In this document: one piece after another, positions 1 through 8,794 of the stretch | Layout: the number at the start of each line of letters is the position of its first letter | Position numbering within the stretch: position 1 is the first letter of the stretch | Assembly (NCBI GenBank): GCA_049596815.1 | Contig: JBMYLY010000016.1 | Coordinates: 1-27,538, forward strand | Reading direction: 5' to 3' | Source: UBA724 sp049596815 | GTDB lineage: Bacteria > Bacteroidota > Bacteroidia > Flavobacteriales > Flavobacteriaceae | DNA: 27,538 bases | Program-made: the position numbers and the translations under genes | The notes under the pieces: generated by a model | The model's database searches: none | Told to the model about the DNA's origin: nothing | The model's input: only the letters and a program-made list of their open reading frames with translations

Positions 1-296
1 GCACTATTGATAGGTGTGGAGTACTCCAGGCCTTTAAAAAACGACAACATATTGATACCCATGCCGAAAAAAGCACATACCAACAACCGCAAAAAATCTT
101 TTTTTTCAATTGGATTTTTCGGAACAAATAGCCCTGCCAACCAAAATAATAGGGTGGCTCCTAGCAAACGAATCATGATAAATCCAAAGCCTTGCACATA
201 TGTGGGCATCACATCTTTTGCTATGGTGTGATTGAGGGCGTATATGGTGGTGGCTCCAAAGGCAGCGAGCAAAGCCCAAACACGTTTATTCCCCAT
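1..296 (-). CDS. EamA/DMT-family membrane transporter, 5' part only
   Basis: The minus-strand frame opens with ATG at 294-296 and stays open for 98 codons to the left window edge, so the C-terminal part is missing. The protein begins MGNKRVWALLAAFGATTIYA and has three hydrophobic stretches at about residues 5-25, 35-57 and 68-86. The mix of small and aromatic residues, with a conserved-looking F-x-G-L-x-Y-T/S segment (FFKGLEYS) in the third stretch, is typical of EamA (10-TM drug/metabolite transporter) proteins of the inner membrane. The substrate cannot be told from this fragment. Its first 11 bases overlap the end of the upstream ArsC-like gene, so the two are probably translated from one message. 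The family call is inference from pattern; the ORF itself is directly visible. Confidence 0.72.
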   Translation of the reverse strand, partial: MGNKRVWALLAAFGATTIYALNHTIAKDVMPTYVQGFGFIMIRLLGATLLFWLAGLFVPKNPIEKKDFLRLLVCAFFGMGINMLSFFKGLEYSTPINS

Positions 297-642
297 GAAC
301 CGCTTGTTGCATCATTGCGACTGTGTTTTTGGCATTCCCAATATAGTATTGGCCATTCCAAAACAAGACAGGGCGCTTTAGACAGCTATAGGCTGTCAAT
401 AAGAGTTTTTTAAACAAGGCCTCATCGAAGACTGTTCCTTCTTTTTTTAAAGCCGCATAAACCTTAGATCGCTTGTTGATTAAGGCTTCATAGCTCTGGG
501 TGATGTCATAAAGTTCCTGCAATTGAGAAGCGGAGATGGGCTGTTGCTTAACATCCTGAAGTTGGGTTTCTTCTGGGAGGTCAAGCTCCTTGAGGATGCG
601 CATGCAGGTGTTACAAGTAGAAAGGTAGATATATGTGTTCAT
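286..642 (-). CDS. ArsC/Spx-family thioredoxin-fold protein
   Basis: A 118-residue protein of the arsenate reductase-like (ArsC/Spx) glutaredoxin-fold family. It begins with a beta strand leading into a C10-N-T-C13 motif (TCNTCMRIL), the usual redox site position. Around residues 57-61 it has an N-K-R-S segment, and near 88-91 L-K-R-P, matching the conserved arginines and the cis-Pro region of the family; the length of about 115 aa is also right. Many Bacteroidota ArsC-like proteins have no shown arsenate activity, so 'ArsC family' is safer than arsenate reductase. No arsenic-resistance genes lie nearby. The gene overlaps the following transporter gene by 11 bp. It starts 94 bp from the divergent metB-like gene, and I did not find a convincing -7 box for it in that gap. 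Confidence 0.8.
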   Translation of the reverse strand: MNTYIYLSTCNTCMRILKELDLPEETQLQDVKQQPISASQLQELYDITQSYEALINKRSKVYAALKKEGTVFDEALFKKLLLTAYSCLKRPVLFWNGQYYIGNAKNTVAMMQQAVHGE

Positions 643-710
643 GAAAAGAATTTTCTATTCAAATATCATATTTTTTAACCGAAAAAGAGGGGGGGTTGCT
701 CAAACTTAAA

Positions 711-718
711 TACATTTG
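711..718 (+). promoter_or_regulatory. Bacteroidota -7 box before metB-like gene
   Basis: TACATTTG is an exact match to the Bacteroidota housekeeping -7 consensus TAnnTTTG and lies 18 nt before the ATG at 737, giving a leader of roughly 13 nt. No TTG is found at the usual 17-23 nt upstream; that position instead holds a run of seven G (689-695). Confidence 0.55.
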
Positions 719-736
719 CGTTGAGAATCCAGAACA

Positions 737-1891
737 ATGGCAAAATCTGATAGTAAATTCAACACCAAAACCATTCATGGAGGGCAAACTCCTGATGCTG
801 CCTATGGCGCGGTAATGCCGCCTGTCTATTTGACCTCAACCTATGCGCAAAGCACTCCCGGAGGACATAAAGGCTACGAATACAGCCGTACCCACAACCC
901 CACACGAACGGCTTTAGAAAAGGCATTAGCTAGCATTGAAGATGGTAAGCAAGGGCTTTGTTTTGGGTCCGGAATGGCTGCCATAGATGCCGTTCTCAAA
1001 CTGCTCAAACCAGGAGATGAGGTAATCTCTACTAACGATTTGTATGGAGGTAGTTACAGGCTTTTCACAAAAGTTTTTACCCACTATGGCATTCACTTTC
1101 ATTTTGTCGATATGCAAAATACGGAGCGTATCGCCGAAAAAATCAATGACAAAACAAAGTTGATTTGGGTGGAAACCCCCACCAACCCCATGTTGAATAT
1201 TGTTGACATCCAGGCAATCAGCAAGTTGCGTGAAGATAAAGGGATTTTGCTCGCTGTTGATAACACTTTTGCCTCACCCTACATTCAACAACCTCTCACA
1301 TTGGGTGCGGATATTGTGATGCATTCGGCCACCAAATACTTAGGTGGACACAGTGATGTGGTGTTAGGGGCTTTGGTGGTTCGGGATGAAGATTTGGCAG
1401 CGCGTTTGGCCTTTATCCAAAATGCAAGCGGCGCCGTTTGTGGCCCCCTAGATGCTTATTTGGTGCTTCGGGGGATCAAAACACTGCATGTACGCATGCA
1501 GCGACACTGTGAAAATGGCAAAGCGGTGGCAGCGTATTTAAATCAACACCCCAAAATAAAAAAGGTCTATTGGCCAGGGTTTACTGATCATCCAAACCAC
1601 GATGTGGCCCAAGCTCAGATGAAAGATTTTGGAGGTATGCTTTCTTTTGTTCCTACGGATAACTCTCTGGAAAGTGCCACCGCGATTGTGGAAAAGCTCA
1701 AAGTGTTTACGTTGGCCGAATCTTTGGGAGGTGTGGAAAGCTTGGCAGGTCATCCTGCTAGCATGACCCATGCGTCTATCCCGAAAGAGGAACGTGAAAA
1801 ATCGGGCGTAGTAGACGGCCTGATCAGACTCAGTGTAGGCATTGAAGACATTGATGACCTTATTGACGATCTGCAACAAGCCATCGGTTGA
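737..1891 (+). CDS. metB: Cystathionine gamma-synthase / gamma-lyase family PLP enzyme
   Basis: A 384-residue trans-sulfuration enzyme of the Cys/Met metabolism PLP-dependent family (fold type I). Such enzymes form cystathionine from an activated homoserine ester and cysteine, or cleave cystathionine. Visible hallmarks are the N-terminal TKTIHGGQ, the YSRTHNPTR substrate/PLP loop, the GLCFGSGMAAI phosphate-binding region, and the PLP lysine K200 in SATKYLGGHSDV. Near the C-terminus SLGGVESLAGHPASMTHAS is the conserved substrate-carboxylate segment. Length matches CGS proteins (about 380). Synthase and lyase cannot be separated from motifs alone, so metB is a family-level label. The start at 737 fits the -7 box at 711-718. 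gdhA follows after 44 bp. Confidence 0.9.
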   Translation: MAKSDSKFNTKTIHGGQTPDAAYGAVMPPVYLTSTYAQSTPGGHKGYEYSRTHNPTRTALEKALASIEDGKQGLCFGSGMAAIDAVLKLLKPGDEVISTNDLYGGSYRLFTKVFTHYGIHFHFVDMQNTERIAEKINDKTKLIWVETPTNPMLNIVDIQAISKLREDKGILLAVDNTFASPYIQQPLTLGADIVMHSATKYLGGHSDVVLGALVVRDEDLAARLAFIQNASGAVCGPLDAYLVLRGIKTLHVRMQRHCENGKAVAAYLNQHPKIKKVYWPGFTDHPNHDVAQAQMKDFGGMLSFVPTDNSLESATAIVEKLKVFTLAESLGGVESLAGHPASMTHASIPKEEREKSGVVDGLIRLSVGIEDIDDLIDDLQQAIG

Positions 1892-1916
1892 ATTGGCAAT
1901 ATTATTCCTACTTTTA
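1888..1916 (+). promoter_or_regulatory. Candidate promoter before gdhA
   Basis: TTG at 1888-1890 and TACTTTTA at 1909-1916 are spaced by 18 nt, within the range seen for Bacteroidota -33/-7 elements; the -7 box differs from TAnnTTTG only in its last base. Transcription would start about 15 nt before the gdhA ATG. This would let gdhA be expressed apart from the upstream gene. Confidence 0.35.
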
Positions 1917-1935
1917 ATCCAGAAATCCCCCAATT

Positions 1936-3276
1936 ATGAAAAAAATAATTGAGTCTTTTATCGCAGAAGTGGGCAATCGAAACACCCACGAACCTGAATT
2001 TATGCAAGCCGTGAGAGAAGTGGCTGAAAATGTCATTCCTTATATCGTCACTCAGGACATCTATCACGGAAAAAACATACTTATGCGGATGGCAGAGCCT
2101 GAACGCGTCGTTATGTTTCGCGTGCCATGGATCGATGACACGGGTGAAATTCAAGTCAATCGGGGTTATAGAATCGAAATGAACTCTGCCATTGGTCCCT
2201 ACAAAGGAGGTTTGCGATTTCATGAGTCTGTCAACTTGAGTATTTTAAAGTTTTTGGCTTTTGAGCAAGTATTTAAAAACGCACTCACTACACTACCCAT
2301 GGGTGGCGGTAAAGGTGGCGCTGATTTTAACCCAAAGGGAAAATCAGACGGAGAGGTCATGCGTTTTTGTCAAAGCTTTATGACCGAATTGTTCCGACAC
2401 ATTGGCCCCAATAGAGACATTCCCGCGGGAGACATAGGTGTTGGAGGCCGTGAAATCGGGTATATGTTTGGGCAATACAAGCGACTGAAAAACGAATTTA
2501 CCGGCGTGCTTACCGGAAAAGGCATCACTTGGGGTGGATCCCTAATTCGACCTGAAGCCACAGGATACGGAGCCGTATATTTTGCTCAAAACATGCTACA
2601 AACTCGTGATGACAGCCTTGATAATAAAGAGGTTGTCATTTCAGGCGCTGGCAACGTAGCTCAATACGCCGCAGAAAAATGTATCCAACTTGGCGCCAAG
2701 GTGCTTACGCTTTCGGATTCGTCTGGCTATGTACATGATCCCGATGGGATTGATGCAGAAAAACTAGCCTTTGTGATGGAACTAAAAAACACCAAACGCG
2801 GTAGAATCGGTGAATATGTAAAAGCCTATCCAAAAGCGTCTTTCCACAAAGGAGAGCGCCCATGGGGGGTTCCTTGTAGCATTGCACTTCCCTGTGCTAC
2901 ACAAAACGAACTTGATGAGGCCGATGCCAAAACATTGACTGCCAACGGTTGTTATTGTGTCAGTGAAGGGGCCAATATGCCCTCAACGCCCGAAGCCATT
3001 AAGGTTTTTCATGCACACAAGGTTTTGTATGCGCCCGGCAAGGCCTCCAACGCAGGTGGTGTAGCGGTTTCCGGATTGGAAATGGCTCAGAACTCTCTAC
3101 GCTACAACTGGACGCGCGAAGAGGTAGACACCCGACTCCAAGACATTATGAAAGACATACACGAATCATGTATCAAATATGGGCATGAGAACGGACATAT
3201 CAACTACGAAAAAGGAGCCAACATTGCAGGCTTTGTAAAAGTAGCCGATGCTATGCTCGCCCAAGGAGTTGTTTGA
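1936..3276 (+). CDS. gdhA: Glutamate dehydrogenase, probably NADP-dependent (hexameric type)
   Basis: A 446-residue hexameric-type glutamate dehydrogenase that interconverts 2-oxoglutarate plus ammonium and glutamate, a cytosolic nitrogen-assimilation step. The substrate domain shows IEMNSAIGPYKGGLRFH, then PMGGGKGGADFNPKGKS with K126 at the catalytic lysine position, and PAGDIGVGGREIGYMFGQYK with D166 as the conserved acid. The Rossmann domain carries VISGAGNVAQYA (G-x-G-x-x-A type). Length is almost identical to E. coli GdhA (447). NADP preference is inferred from overall similarity to the GdhA subfamily. The start is chosen at ATG 1936, 20 nt after a candidate -7 box. The PorZ-like gene follows after 39 bp if its second ATG is used. 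Confidence 0.95.
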   Translation: MKKIIESFIAEVGNRNTHEPEFMQAVREVAENVIPYIVTQDIYHGKNILMRMAEPERVVMFRVPWIDDTGEIQVNRGYRIEMNSAIGPYKGGLRFHESVNLSILKFLAFEQVFKNALTTLPMGGGKGGADFNPKGKSDGEVMRFCQSFMTELFRHIGPNRDIPAGDIGVGGREIGYMFGQYKRLKNEFTGVLTGKGITWGGSLIRPEATGYGAVYFAQNMLQTRDDSLDNKEVVISGAGNVAQYAAEKCIQLGAKVLTLSDSSGYVHDPDGIDAEKLAFVMELKNTKRGRIGEYVKAYPKASFHKGERPWGVPCSIALPCATQNELDEADAKTLTANGCYCVSEGANMPSTPEAIKVFHAHKVLYAPGKASNAGGVAVSGLEMAQNSLRYNWTREEVDTRLQDIMKDIHESCIKYGHENGHINYEKGANIAGFVKVADAMLAQGVV

Positions 3277-3315
3277 TGTACGATTTGAATGCGTTATAGC
3301 GTTTTACAGTACGTC

Positions 3316-5565
3316 ATGAAAAAACATCTGCGCTTGATTTTGGTTTTGGTTGGTATGGGGCTATCTGCTCAACAATGGCAAGGTTATTTTTCATACAACA
3401 ATATTTCAGGTGTGACCCCTTCATATGATGGGTTAATCTATGCATATGCGGAAAATGCTGTGTTTTCATACGACCCCCTATCAGGTGAATTACAAACGTT
3501 AACCACCGTTGAAGGTTTGTCAGGAGACGACATCAGTACGCTATTTATTCATGACAACCAACTATTTATCGGACATCAAAACGGTTTGTTGGGGATTTAT
3601 GACTTCACCACAGGTTCCTACTTTTTAGATTCGTCGATTGAGCGCAATCAAACCATTGCAGAAGACAAAAAAACCATCCATCATTTTCAGTTGTTTAAAG
3701 AAAAGTTATACCTGTCCACCGGCTATGGAATTTCAGTATACGACCCAGAAAACAAAGTATTTAGGGACACCTATTATTTAGGGCCGGGTAACACGCAAAT
3801 AAATATAAATCAATCGGCTGTGTATGATTCTTTTTTATATGCTGCCAGCGAAATGGGGTTGTACAAGATAGCGGCAGACAACCCTTCTATCATTCAATCT
3901 GATAGTTGGACTCAAATAGCTAGTGGGAATTGGGTAGGTATAGGAATCATCGAAGACAAATTAATAGGAATACAGTCTTCTGGAAGCAATACAACGCTAC
4001 AAGCCATTGATGACGCCTCCACTATAAAAAACATCAACGGCGTATTGGTGTCTCCTAATTACTCCGGAAATCAATTAGCACTTACTTTTAAAGATAAGAT
4101 TATCACTGTTGATAGAGTACTAAATACCCAACAACTCAGCAGTACTGCAGATGTAGGCGTGGGAGCATTTACATCAGCAATCTTGATGAATGGCAAAGTC
4201 TATTTAGGAACTGCTTCAAATGGCTTAATACAATGGTCTGGAAGTGAAATGATTGTTGTCAGCCCAGAGGGCCCTTTGGTCAACAATGCCTTCAGCATTA
4301 CCTTAATTAATAGCCTTCCTTGGGTCTCTCATGCCAATTTAAATCGTTTTTACACCCCAAAATCCCCAACAAACATTGGAATCAGCAAGCTAACACCCCA
4401 AGGTTGGAGTAGCATTGGTTATGAAGAAATGTTTGGCGCAAAAAGTATCGCGCGTTTGGTACAGGACCCAAACCTTCCCAATACCATCTATGCCTGTTCC
4501 TATCAATCAGGCATACTGGTCATTGAAGATGAGGTACCCCAAGTATTGTGGAACGAGACGAACAGCGGATTAGAGAGTCTAACGTTTGGATCCTACAGCA
4601 TTCGTGTAGGAGATGTTGCTTTTGATTCTAAAGGCAATCTGTGGTCCATTACTGCCCTAGTGGAAAATGGCCTTAAAAAACGATCCTCCAGTGGCAATTG
4701 GACATCTATTGATTTGATGCCTGTGTTGGTAGATATAAGTGACAAAAACGGATATTCCAATATCGAGATTGCCGCAGATGACAGTATGTTTTTTGGAAGT
4801 ATCAGTGCTGGAGTCATCGGTTTCAAAGAAACGAATGGAAGCTCCAACTTAAAAAAAATAGGAGTTTCCAACAACCTCCCTACAGAAGATGTCCGCGCCT
4901 TGGCGCTTGATGCAGACAATCATTTGTGGATAGGCACAACCGAAGGGCTGCGGGTACTCTACAACGCCAGTCGTTTTTTTGAAGATGAGGAAGTTCAGAC
5001 TCGAGAGATTGTCGTAGAGGAAGGAGGCAATTTGGGTGAGCTGCTCAGCAATCAATTCATCACCGCCATTAAGGTAGACGGAAACAATCAAAAATGGATT
5101 GGTACAGCAGGTTCTGGGGTGTTTTTGTTTTCGGAAGACGGCACTGAAACCCTACACCATTTTACCAAAGAAAACAGCCCTTTGCCCACCAACTCCATTC
5201 GAACTATAGCCATTGACGAGCAAAACGGCAAAATTTACTTTGGCACACCCAGCGGCTTGGTTTCTTTTCAGGGCAATGCATTTGCCGCTAGTGAGAATTA
5301 TGACCATATTGAGGTGTACCCCAATCCCGTGAGGCCCAATTTTACAGGAAGATTAACCATTAGAGGTCTACAATCGGACAGCAATGTAAAAATTACAGAT
5401 ATCAGCGGTCATTTGGTCTTTGAGACACAGTCAGAGGGGGGTAGCATTCAGTGGGATTTGAAAAATTTTAGAGGAAATCGTGTCCGTACAGGCGTGTATC
5501 TTATTTTTGTCAGTGACCGAGATGGCACAGAAAGCGCTGTCGAAAAAGTCATGATAGTCAACTAA
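3316..5565 (+). CDS. porZ: PorZ-like type IX secretion system protein
   Basis: A 749-residue secreted beta-propeller protein resembling PorZ, the T9SS cell-surface partner of the sortase PorU (known from Porphyromonas gingivalis). I prefer ATG 3316 over ATG 3289 because it puts the signal peptide MKKHLRLILVLVGMGLSAQ at the very N-terminus; the upstream start would add nine residues. The mature part opens with propeller blades (YNNISGVTPSYDGLIYAYAE, then LSGDDISTLF and GISVYDPENKVF). Later it shows two-component-regulator-propeller type repeats (DNHLWIGTTEGL, NNQKWIGTAGSGVFLF, GKIYFGTPSGLVSF). The last 85 or so residues form a type A T9SS sorting domain beginning VYPNPV. It is followed by recO with a one-base overlap, an arrangement I associate with flavobacterial porZ loci. 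Confidence 0.85.
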   Translation: MKKHLRLILVLVGMGLSAQQWQGYFSYNNISGVTPSYDGLIYAYAENAVFSYDPLSGELQTLTTVEGLSGDDISTLFIHDNQLFIGHQNGLLGIYDFTTGSYFLDSSIERNQTIAEDKKTIHHFQLFKEKLYLSTGYGISVYDPENKVFRDTYYLGPGNTQININQSAVYDSFLYAASEMGLYKIAADNPSIIQSDSWTQIASGNWVGIGIIEDKLIGIQSSGSNTTLQAIDDASTIKNINGVLVSPNYSGNQLALTFKDKIITVDRVLNTQQLSSTADVGVGAFTSAILMNGKVYLGTASNGLIQWSGSEMIVVSPEGPLVNNAFSITLINSLPWVSHANLNRFYTPKSPTNIGISKLTPQGWSSIGYEEMFGAKSIARLVQDPNLPNTIYACSYQSGILVIEDEVPQVLWNETNSGLESLTFGSYSIRVGDVAFDSKGNLWSITALVENGLKKRSSSGNWTSIDLMPVLVDISDKNGYSNIEIAADDSMFFGSISAGVIGFKETNGSSNLKKIGVSNNLPTEDVRALALDADNHLWIGTTEGLRVLYNASRFFEDEEVQTREIVVEEGGNLGELLSNQFITAIKVDGNNQKWIGTAGSGVFLFSEDGTETLHHFTKENSPLPTNSIRTIAIDEQNGKIYFGTPSGLVSFQGNAFAASENYDHIEVYPNPVRPNFTGRLTIRGLQSDSNVKITDISGHLVFETQSEGGSIQWDLKNFRGNRVRTGVYLIFVSDRDGTESAVEKVMIVN

Positions 5566-6278
5566 TGCTTGTCAACACACCTGCCATTGTACTGTCCAAA
5601 ACCAATTATGGAGATAGCAGCCTGATTGTAAGATGCTATACCCATGTTTCTGGGATCAAATCGTATATTTTAAGAGGTGCTAAATCCAAAGGCAAAAAGC
5701 AACTTGGATTGTATCAGCCTCTTTCTCAAATTGAAATCACCGCACGCCACAAAAACAAGGGAGGGCTAGAACAGTTACAATCAGCCAAAATTCACATTCC
5801 CTACCAGAGCATTCCATACGAAATAGACAAACTGTCTGTGGCTTTTTTCTTGAGTGAAGTACTCGAAAAAGCCCTTCGTGAAGAGGAAGCCAATCCAAAC
5901 TTGTACAGCTTCCTTGAAAACAGCTTAAACTGGTTTGACACTCATGAAAAGACAGCTAATTTTCACATTCTTTTTTTGTTGCAGCTCACCAAACATCTTG
6001 GGTTTTTTCCTGATATAAATACCCTTGAACATGATTTTTTTGACATTGAAAACGGGCAATTTGTAAACCACAAGGGCGCGCAAATTGTGTCCGAAAAAAA
6101 TATAAATCTTTTGCTGAAGCAGTTTTTAGGCACAAAGTTTGATAACATCCAAACCGTATTGGTTACGGGGCAACAAAAAAAACAACTGCTTTCTATTCTT
6201 ATGCATTACTACAAAATACATGTATACGGTTTTTCTACGCCTAAATCTTTAAATGTGCTTTATGAGGTTTACGGCTAA
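5565..6278 (+). CDS. recO: DNA repair protein RecO
   Basis: A 237-residue RecO, the recombination mediator that helps load RecA on SSB-coated gaps in the RecFOR pathway. The N-terminal 80 or so residues form the OB-fold: TPAIVLSKTNYGDSSLIVRC, GIKSYILRGAKSKGKK, LGLYQPLSQIEI. A helical C-terminal domain follows (AFFLSEVLEKALREEE, LQLTKHLGFFPD). The zinc-binding Cys cluster of some RecO proteins is absent; the only Cys is in VRCYTH, which I believe is usual for Bacteroidota. The ATG at 5565 shares one base with the porZ-like stop codon, and the following receptor gene begins inside recO, so these three genes are probably translationally coupled. Confidence 0.92.
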   Translation: MLVNTPAIVLSKTNYGDSSLIVRCYTHVSGIKSYILRGAKSKGKKQLGLYQPLSQIEITARHKNKGGLEQLQSAKIHIPYQSIPYEIDKLSVAFFLSEVLEKALREEEANPNLYSFLENSLNWFDTHEKTANFHILFLLQLTKHLGFFPDINTLEHDFFDIENGQFVNHKGAQIVSEKNINLLLKQFLGTKFDNIQTVLVTGQQKKQLLSILMHYYKIHVYGFSTPKSLNVLYEVYG

Positions 6279-8742
6279 TTATTGGGTGTTGGCCTGGGGC
6301 CTTTTTTTTGTTTCCCTTTGTAATGGACAACAGATTCAGGTTGTAGATGCTATCACAGGGGTTCCCATTGAAGATGTACGTGTCTATACAGATGCCCAAC
6401 AATCGCTGACGGATCAAAGCGGTTTTTTCTCTTTAGACGGGATGAAAAAAAATTCAAAAGCATACATATCCCATATTGGATATGAATCCATAACCCTGAG
6501 CATCAATGAACTTTTGAAAAGAAATCGAATTCGCCTCTATCCGGATACACAACAGCTACACGAAATCGTCCTTTCAGTTGCCAGGAGCAAGGACGAAAGA
6601 AAAAGAGTTTCTAAACAAGTAGCCATCATCGGACAACAAAATATTCAAGAGCTAAGTCCCAATACCAGTGCCGATGTGCTCAATGCGGCATCGGGAATAC
6701 GCATCCAAAAATCTCAGGGAGGGGGTGGTAGTCCTGTAATACGCGGGTTAGAAGCCAACCGCATCCTTTTGGTGGTAGATGGGGTGCGCATGAACAATGC
6801 CATCTACCGATCCGGGCATCTCCAAAATGCCATCACCATAGACCCGCAAACCCTTGAAAGAGCAGAGGTAATCTATGGTCCTTCATCTGTTGGGTATGGT
6901 TCCGATGCTTTGGGTGGGGTGGTTCACTACTACACCAAATCTCCAAAAATTGGAACGCAAAAGCCCTGGAGCTTTGGTTTGTCAAGCGGTTACGACACAC
7001 GCCATTTGCATGCGGTCAATCATATTGACATCACCCACAGTAACAGTCGATGGGCTAGTTTGAGTAGTATAAGTTTTTCAAAATTTGGAGACCTATACAT
7101 GGGTAAACAACGCAATCATGGTTACAGCGATTGGGGTCTTGTGCCTACTTATTCTAGGAATTCAAGAACACGCTTTTACGAATCGGAATCGCAAAATGCA
7201 GACCCTAACCTCCAGCGCAACACCGCCTACAAACAACTAGACATATTACAGAAGTTTGTTTTTCAGACCGAAAATGACAACCAGTGGATGCTAAACATGC
7301 AATACTCCACCTCATCAGACATCCCTCGTTTTGACAAACTTTCCGAAAGTCGCGATGGAAAATTGCGCTATGCTGAGTGGTATTATGGTCCACAAAAGCG
7401 CCTGTTAGTATCACCTAGATACGCCTTTAGTACCTCCTCAAAATGGCTGCGTGAAGGCACCATCACATGGGCTTATCAAAATCTAGAAGAATCCAGGGTC
7501 AAAAGAAAGTTTGGAAATTTAGAACGTGAGAGTCAGATTGAAAACCTGGACGTGTACAGCTTAAATGCCGATTTTTCGGCGCACGCCAAGCCTGGGAAGA
7601 AAATCGCTTATGGTTTTGAATTTACCCACAACCGAGTGCGTTCTAATGCTTATAGCCAGACCTTGGAGGTTGTTGAGAACAGCATCAGCGGGCTGGGTTC
7701 TAAAACGCCCATTCCGACCAGATATCCAAGCGACGGCAGTACCTATACTACCATTGCTGCCTATGGCGACTATCGTGTTGATTTAACAGAAAAAAGCACT
7801 CTAGACGCAGGACTGCGATTTACCCACACCCGCCTGAAAGCTGATTGGAAAGACCAAGCGCTGATCGATGCGCGTTTGGATATGGCCCAAAATCAAAACA
7901 ATGCCCTAAATGCTTCTTTAGGTTATGTGTTTCGCCCTTCCTCACAATGGGAGTGGCGCGCTGTTGTGGCAAGCGGGTTTAGGGCGCCAAACATTGATGA
8001 CATCGGAAAAATCAGAGAAAATCATGGAAGAATATCTGTGCCAAATCCCGATTTAAAACCCGAATATGCTTATACCGCTGATTTGGGGATCACACGATTT
8101 TTTGAAAATAGAAAAGCCTATATACAACTCAATACCTACTACACCCTTTTACACAATTTCATAGGTCGTGACGACTATTTTGTTCCCTCAGATATCTCTA
8201 CAAACAGCGACGAAACCATCTTATTTATGGATGATGAAGTTATTACACAGGCCAATGTAAATTTAGGAAAAGCCAATCTCCGTGGGGCAAGTATGAGTTG
8301 GTCATTAAAACCCCTAAGAAAATGGCGTTATTCCGGAAGTGTCAGCTACACCTATGGGCAAATCAATAGAGACAACATGCCTATGCCCTCCATTCTTCCA
8401 TATTTTGGAAACCATCAATTGGTGTTTGGCCATCAAGATCTTAAAGTAAGCGTTTCACATTATTTTTCGAGCCGTAAAAACCCTCATGATTACAGCTGGG
8501 GTGGAGAAGACGGATTGGAAGAAACCCCATTAATCAATCCAGAAGCCACAGAGCTTGTAGACCGCTTTGCAGGAAGCCCGGCTTGGAGTCGCTTTGACAT
8601 GAGCGCCCACTACAAGCCTGATCCTTCAATGACACTCAGTGCCCATTTGTACAACATATTTGATATACATTACAAAGAATTTGCCTCAGGAATTTCTGCC
8701 CCCGGCCGCAGCCTGATGTTGCGCATCGACTACGCATTTTAG
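6262..8742 (+). CDS. TonB-dependent receptor, heme/hemoglobin-receptor type
   Basis: An 826-residue outer-membrane TonB-dependent transporter. A signal peptide (FTANYWVLAWGLFFVSLCNG) is followed by a carboxypeptidase-regulatory-like beta-sandwich (about residues 24-100: VVDAITGVPIEDVRVYTDA, GYESITLSI) common in Bacteroidota. The plug (about 115-230) contains SPVIRGLEANRILLVVDGVR and VIYGPSSVGYGSDALGGVV. The barrel ends in aromatic residues (YAF). The plug text with RMNNAIYRSGHLQN resembles the hemoglobin/transferrin/lactoferrin receptor family. The barrel carries F573-R-A-P, H588 and N595-P-D-L, matching the FRAP box, histidine and NPNL box of heme receptors. I chose ATG 6262 rather than 6253 because it fits the signal peptide; either start overlaps recO (17 or 26 bp). 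The heme substrate is inference. Confidence 0.85.
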   Translation: MRFTANYWVLAWGLFFVSLCNGQQIQVVDAITGVPIEDVRVYTDAQQSLTDQSGFFSLDGMKKNSKAYISHIGYESITLSINELLKRNRIRLYPDTQQLHEIVLSVARSKDERKRVSKQVAIIGQQNIQELSPNTSADVLNAASGIRIQKSQGGGGSPVIRGLEANRILLVVDGVRMNNAIYRSGHLQNAITIDPQTLERAEVIYGPSSVGYGSDALGGVVHYYTKSPKIGTQKPWSFGLSSGYDTRHLHAVNHIDITHSNSRWASLSSISFSKFGDLYMGKQRNHGYSDWGLVPTYSRNSRTRFYESESQNADPNLQRNTAYKQLDILQKFVFQTENDNQWMLNMQYSTSSDIPRFDKLSESRDGKLRYAEWYYGPQKRLLVSPRYAFSTSSKWLREGTITWAYQNLEESRVKRKFGNLERESQIENLDVYSLNADFSAHAKPGKKIAYGFEFTHNRVRSNAYSQTLEVVENSISGLGSKTPIPTRYPSDGSTYTTIAAYGDYRVDLTEKSTLDAGLRFTHTRLKADWKDQALIDARLDMAQNQNNALNASLGYVFRPSSQWEWRAVVASGFRAPNIDDIGKIRENHGRISVPNPDLKPEYAYTADLGITRFFENRKAYIQLNTYYTLLHNFIGRDDYFVPSDISTNSDETILFMDDEVITQANVNLGKANLRGASMSWSLKPLRKWRYSGSVSYTYGQINRDNMPMPSILPYFGNHQLVFGHQDLKVSVSHYFSSRKNPHDYSWGGEDGLEETPLINPEATELVDRFAGSPAWSRFDMSAHYKPDPSMTLSAHLYNIFDIHYKEFASGISAPGRSLMLRIDYAF

Positions 8743-8769
8743 GTTCAATATTTTTTGGTTGAAAATGGT

Positions 8770-8777
8770 TACTTTCG
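8770..8777 (+). promoter_or_regulatory. Candidate -7 box before ileS
   Basis: TACTTTCG differs from TAnnTTTG by one base and lies 17 nt before the chosen ileS ATG at 8795, almost the same distance as the exact box before the metB-like gene. It lies inside the region that would be coding if translation began at the upstream TTG 8759 or ATG 8765, so it argues for the 8795 start. No clear TTG is placed 17-23 nt upstream. Confidence 0.4.
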
Positions 8778-8794
8778 CAACTTATTGCGACAAG

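Noticed and set aside
286..642. Arsenic-resistance function for the ArsC-like gene
   Set aside because: Only family-level motifs are present and no ars transporter or regulator is nearby.
1750..2223. Minus-strand open frame of 157 codons across the metB-like/gdhA junction
   Set aside because: Antisense to conserved coding sequence of both genes, with no family resemblance.
6253..6261. Earlier ATG for the TonB receptor near recO
   Set aside because: It adds only three residues (MCF) before the signal peptide; the ATG at 6262 fits better, though the difference is small.
8759..8794. Upstream in-frame TTG/ATG starts for ileS
   Set aside because: They would add 12 or 10 residues unlike the family N-terminus and lie across the candidate -7 box.
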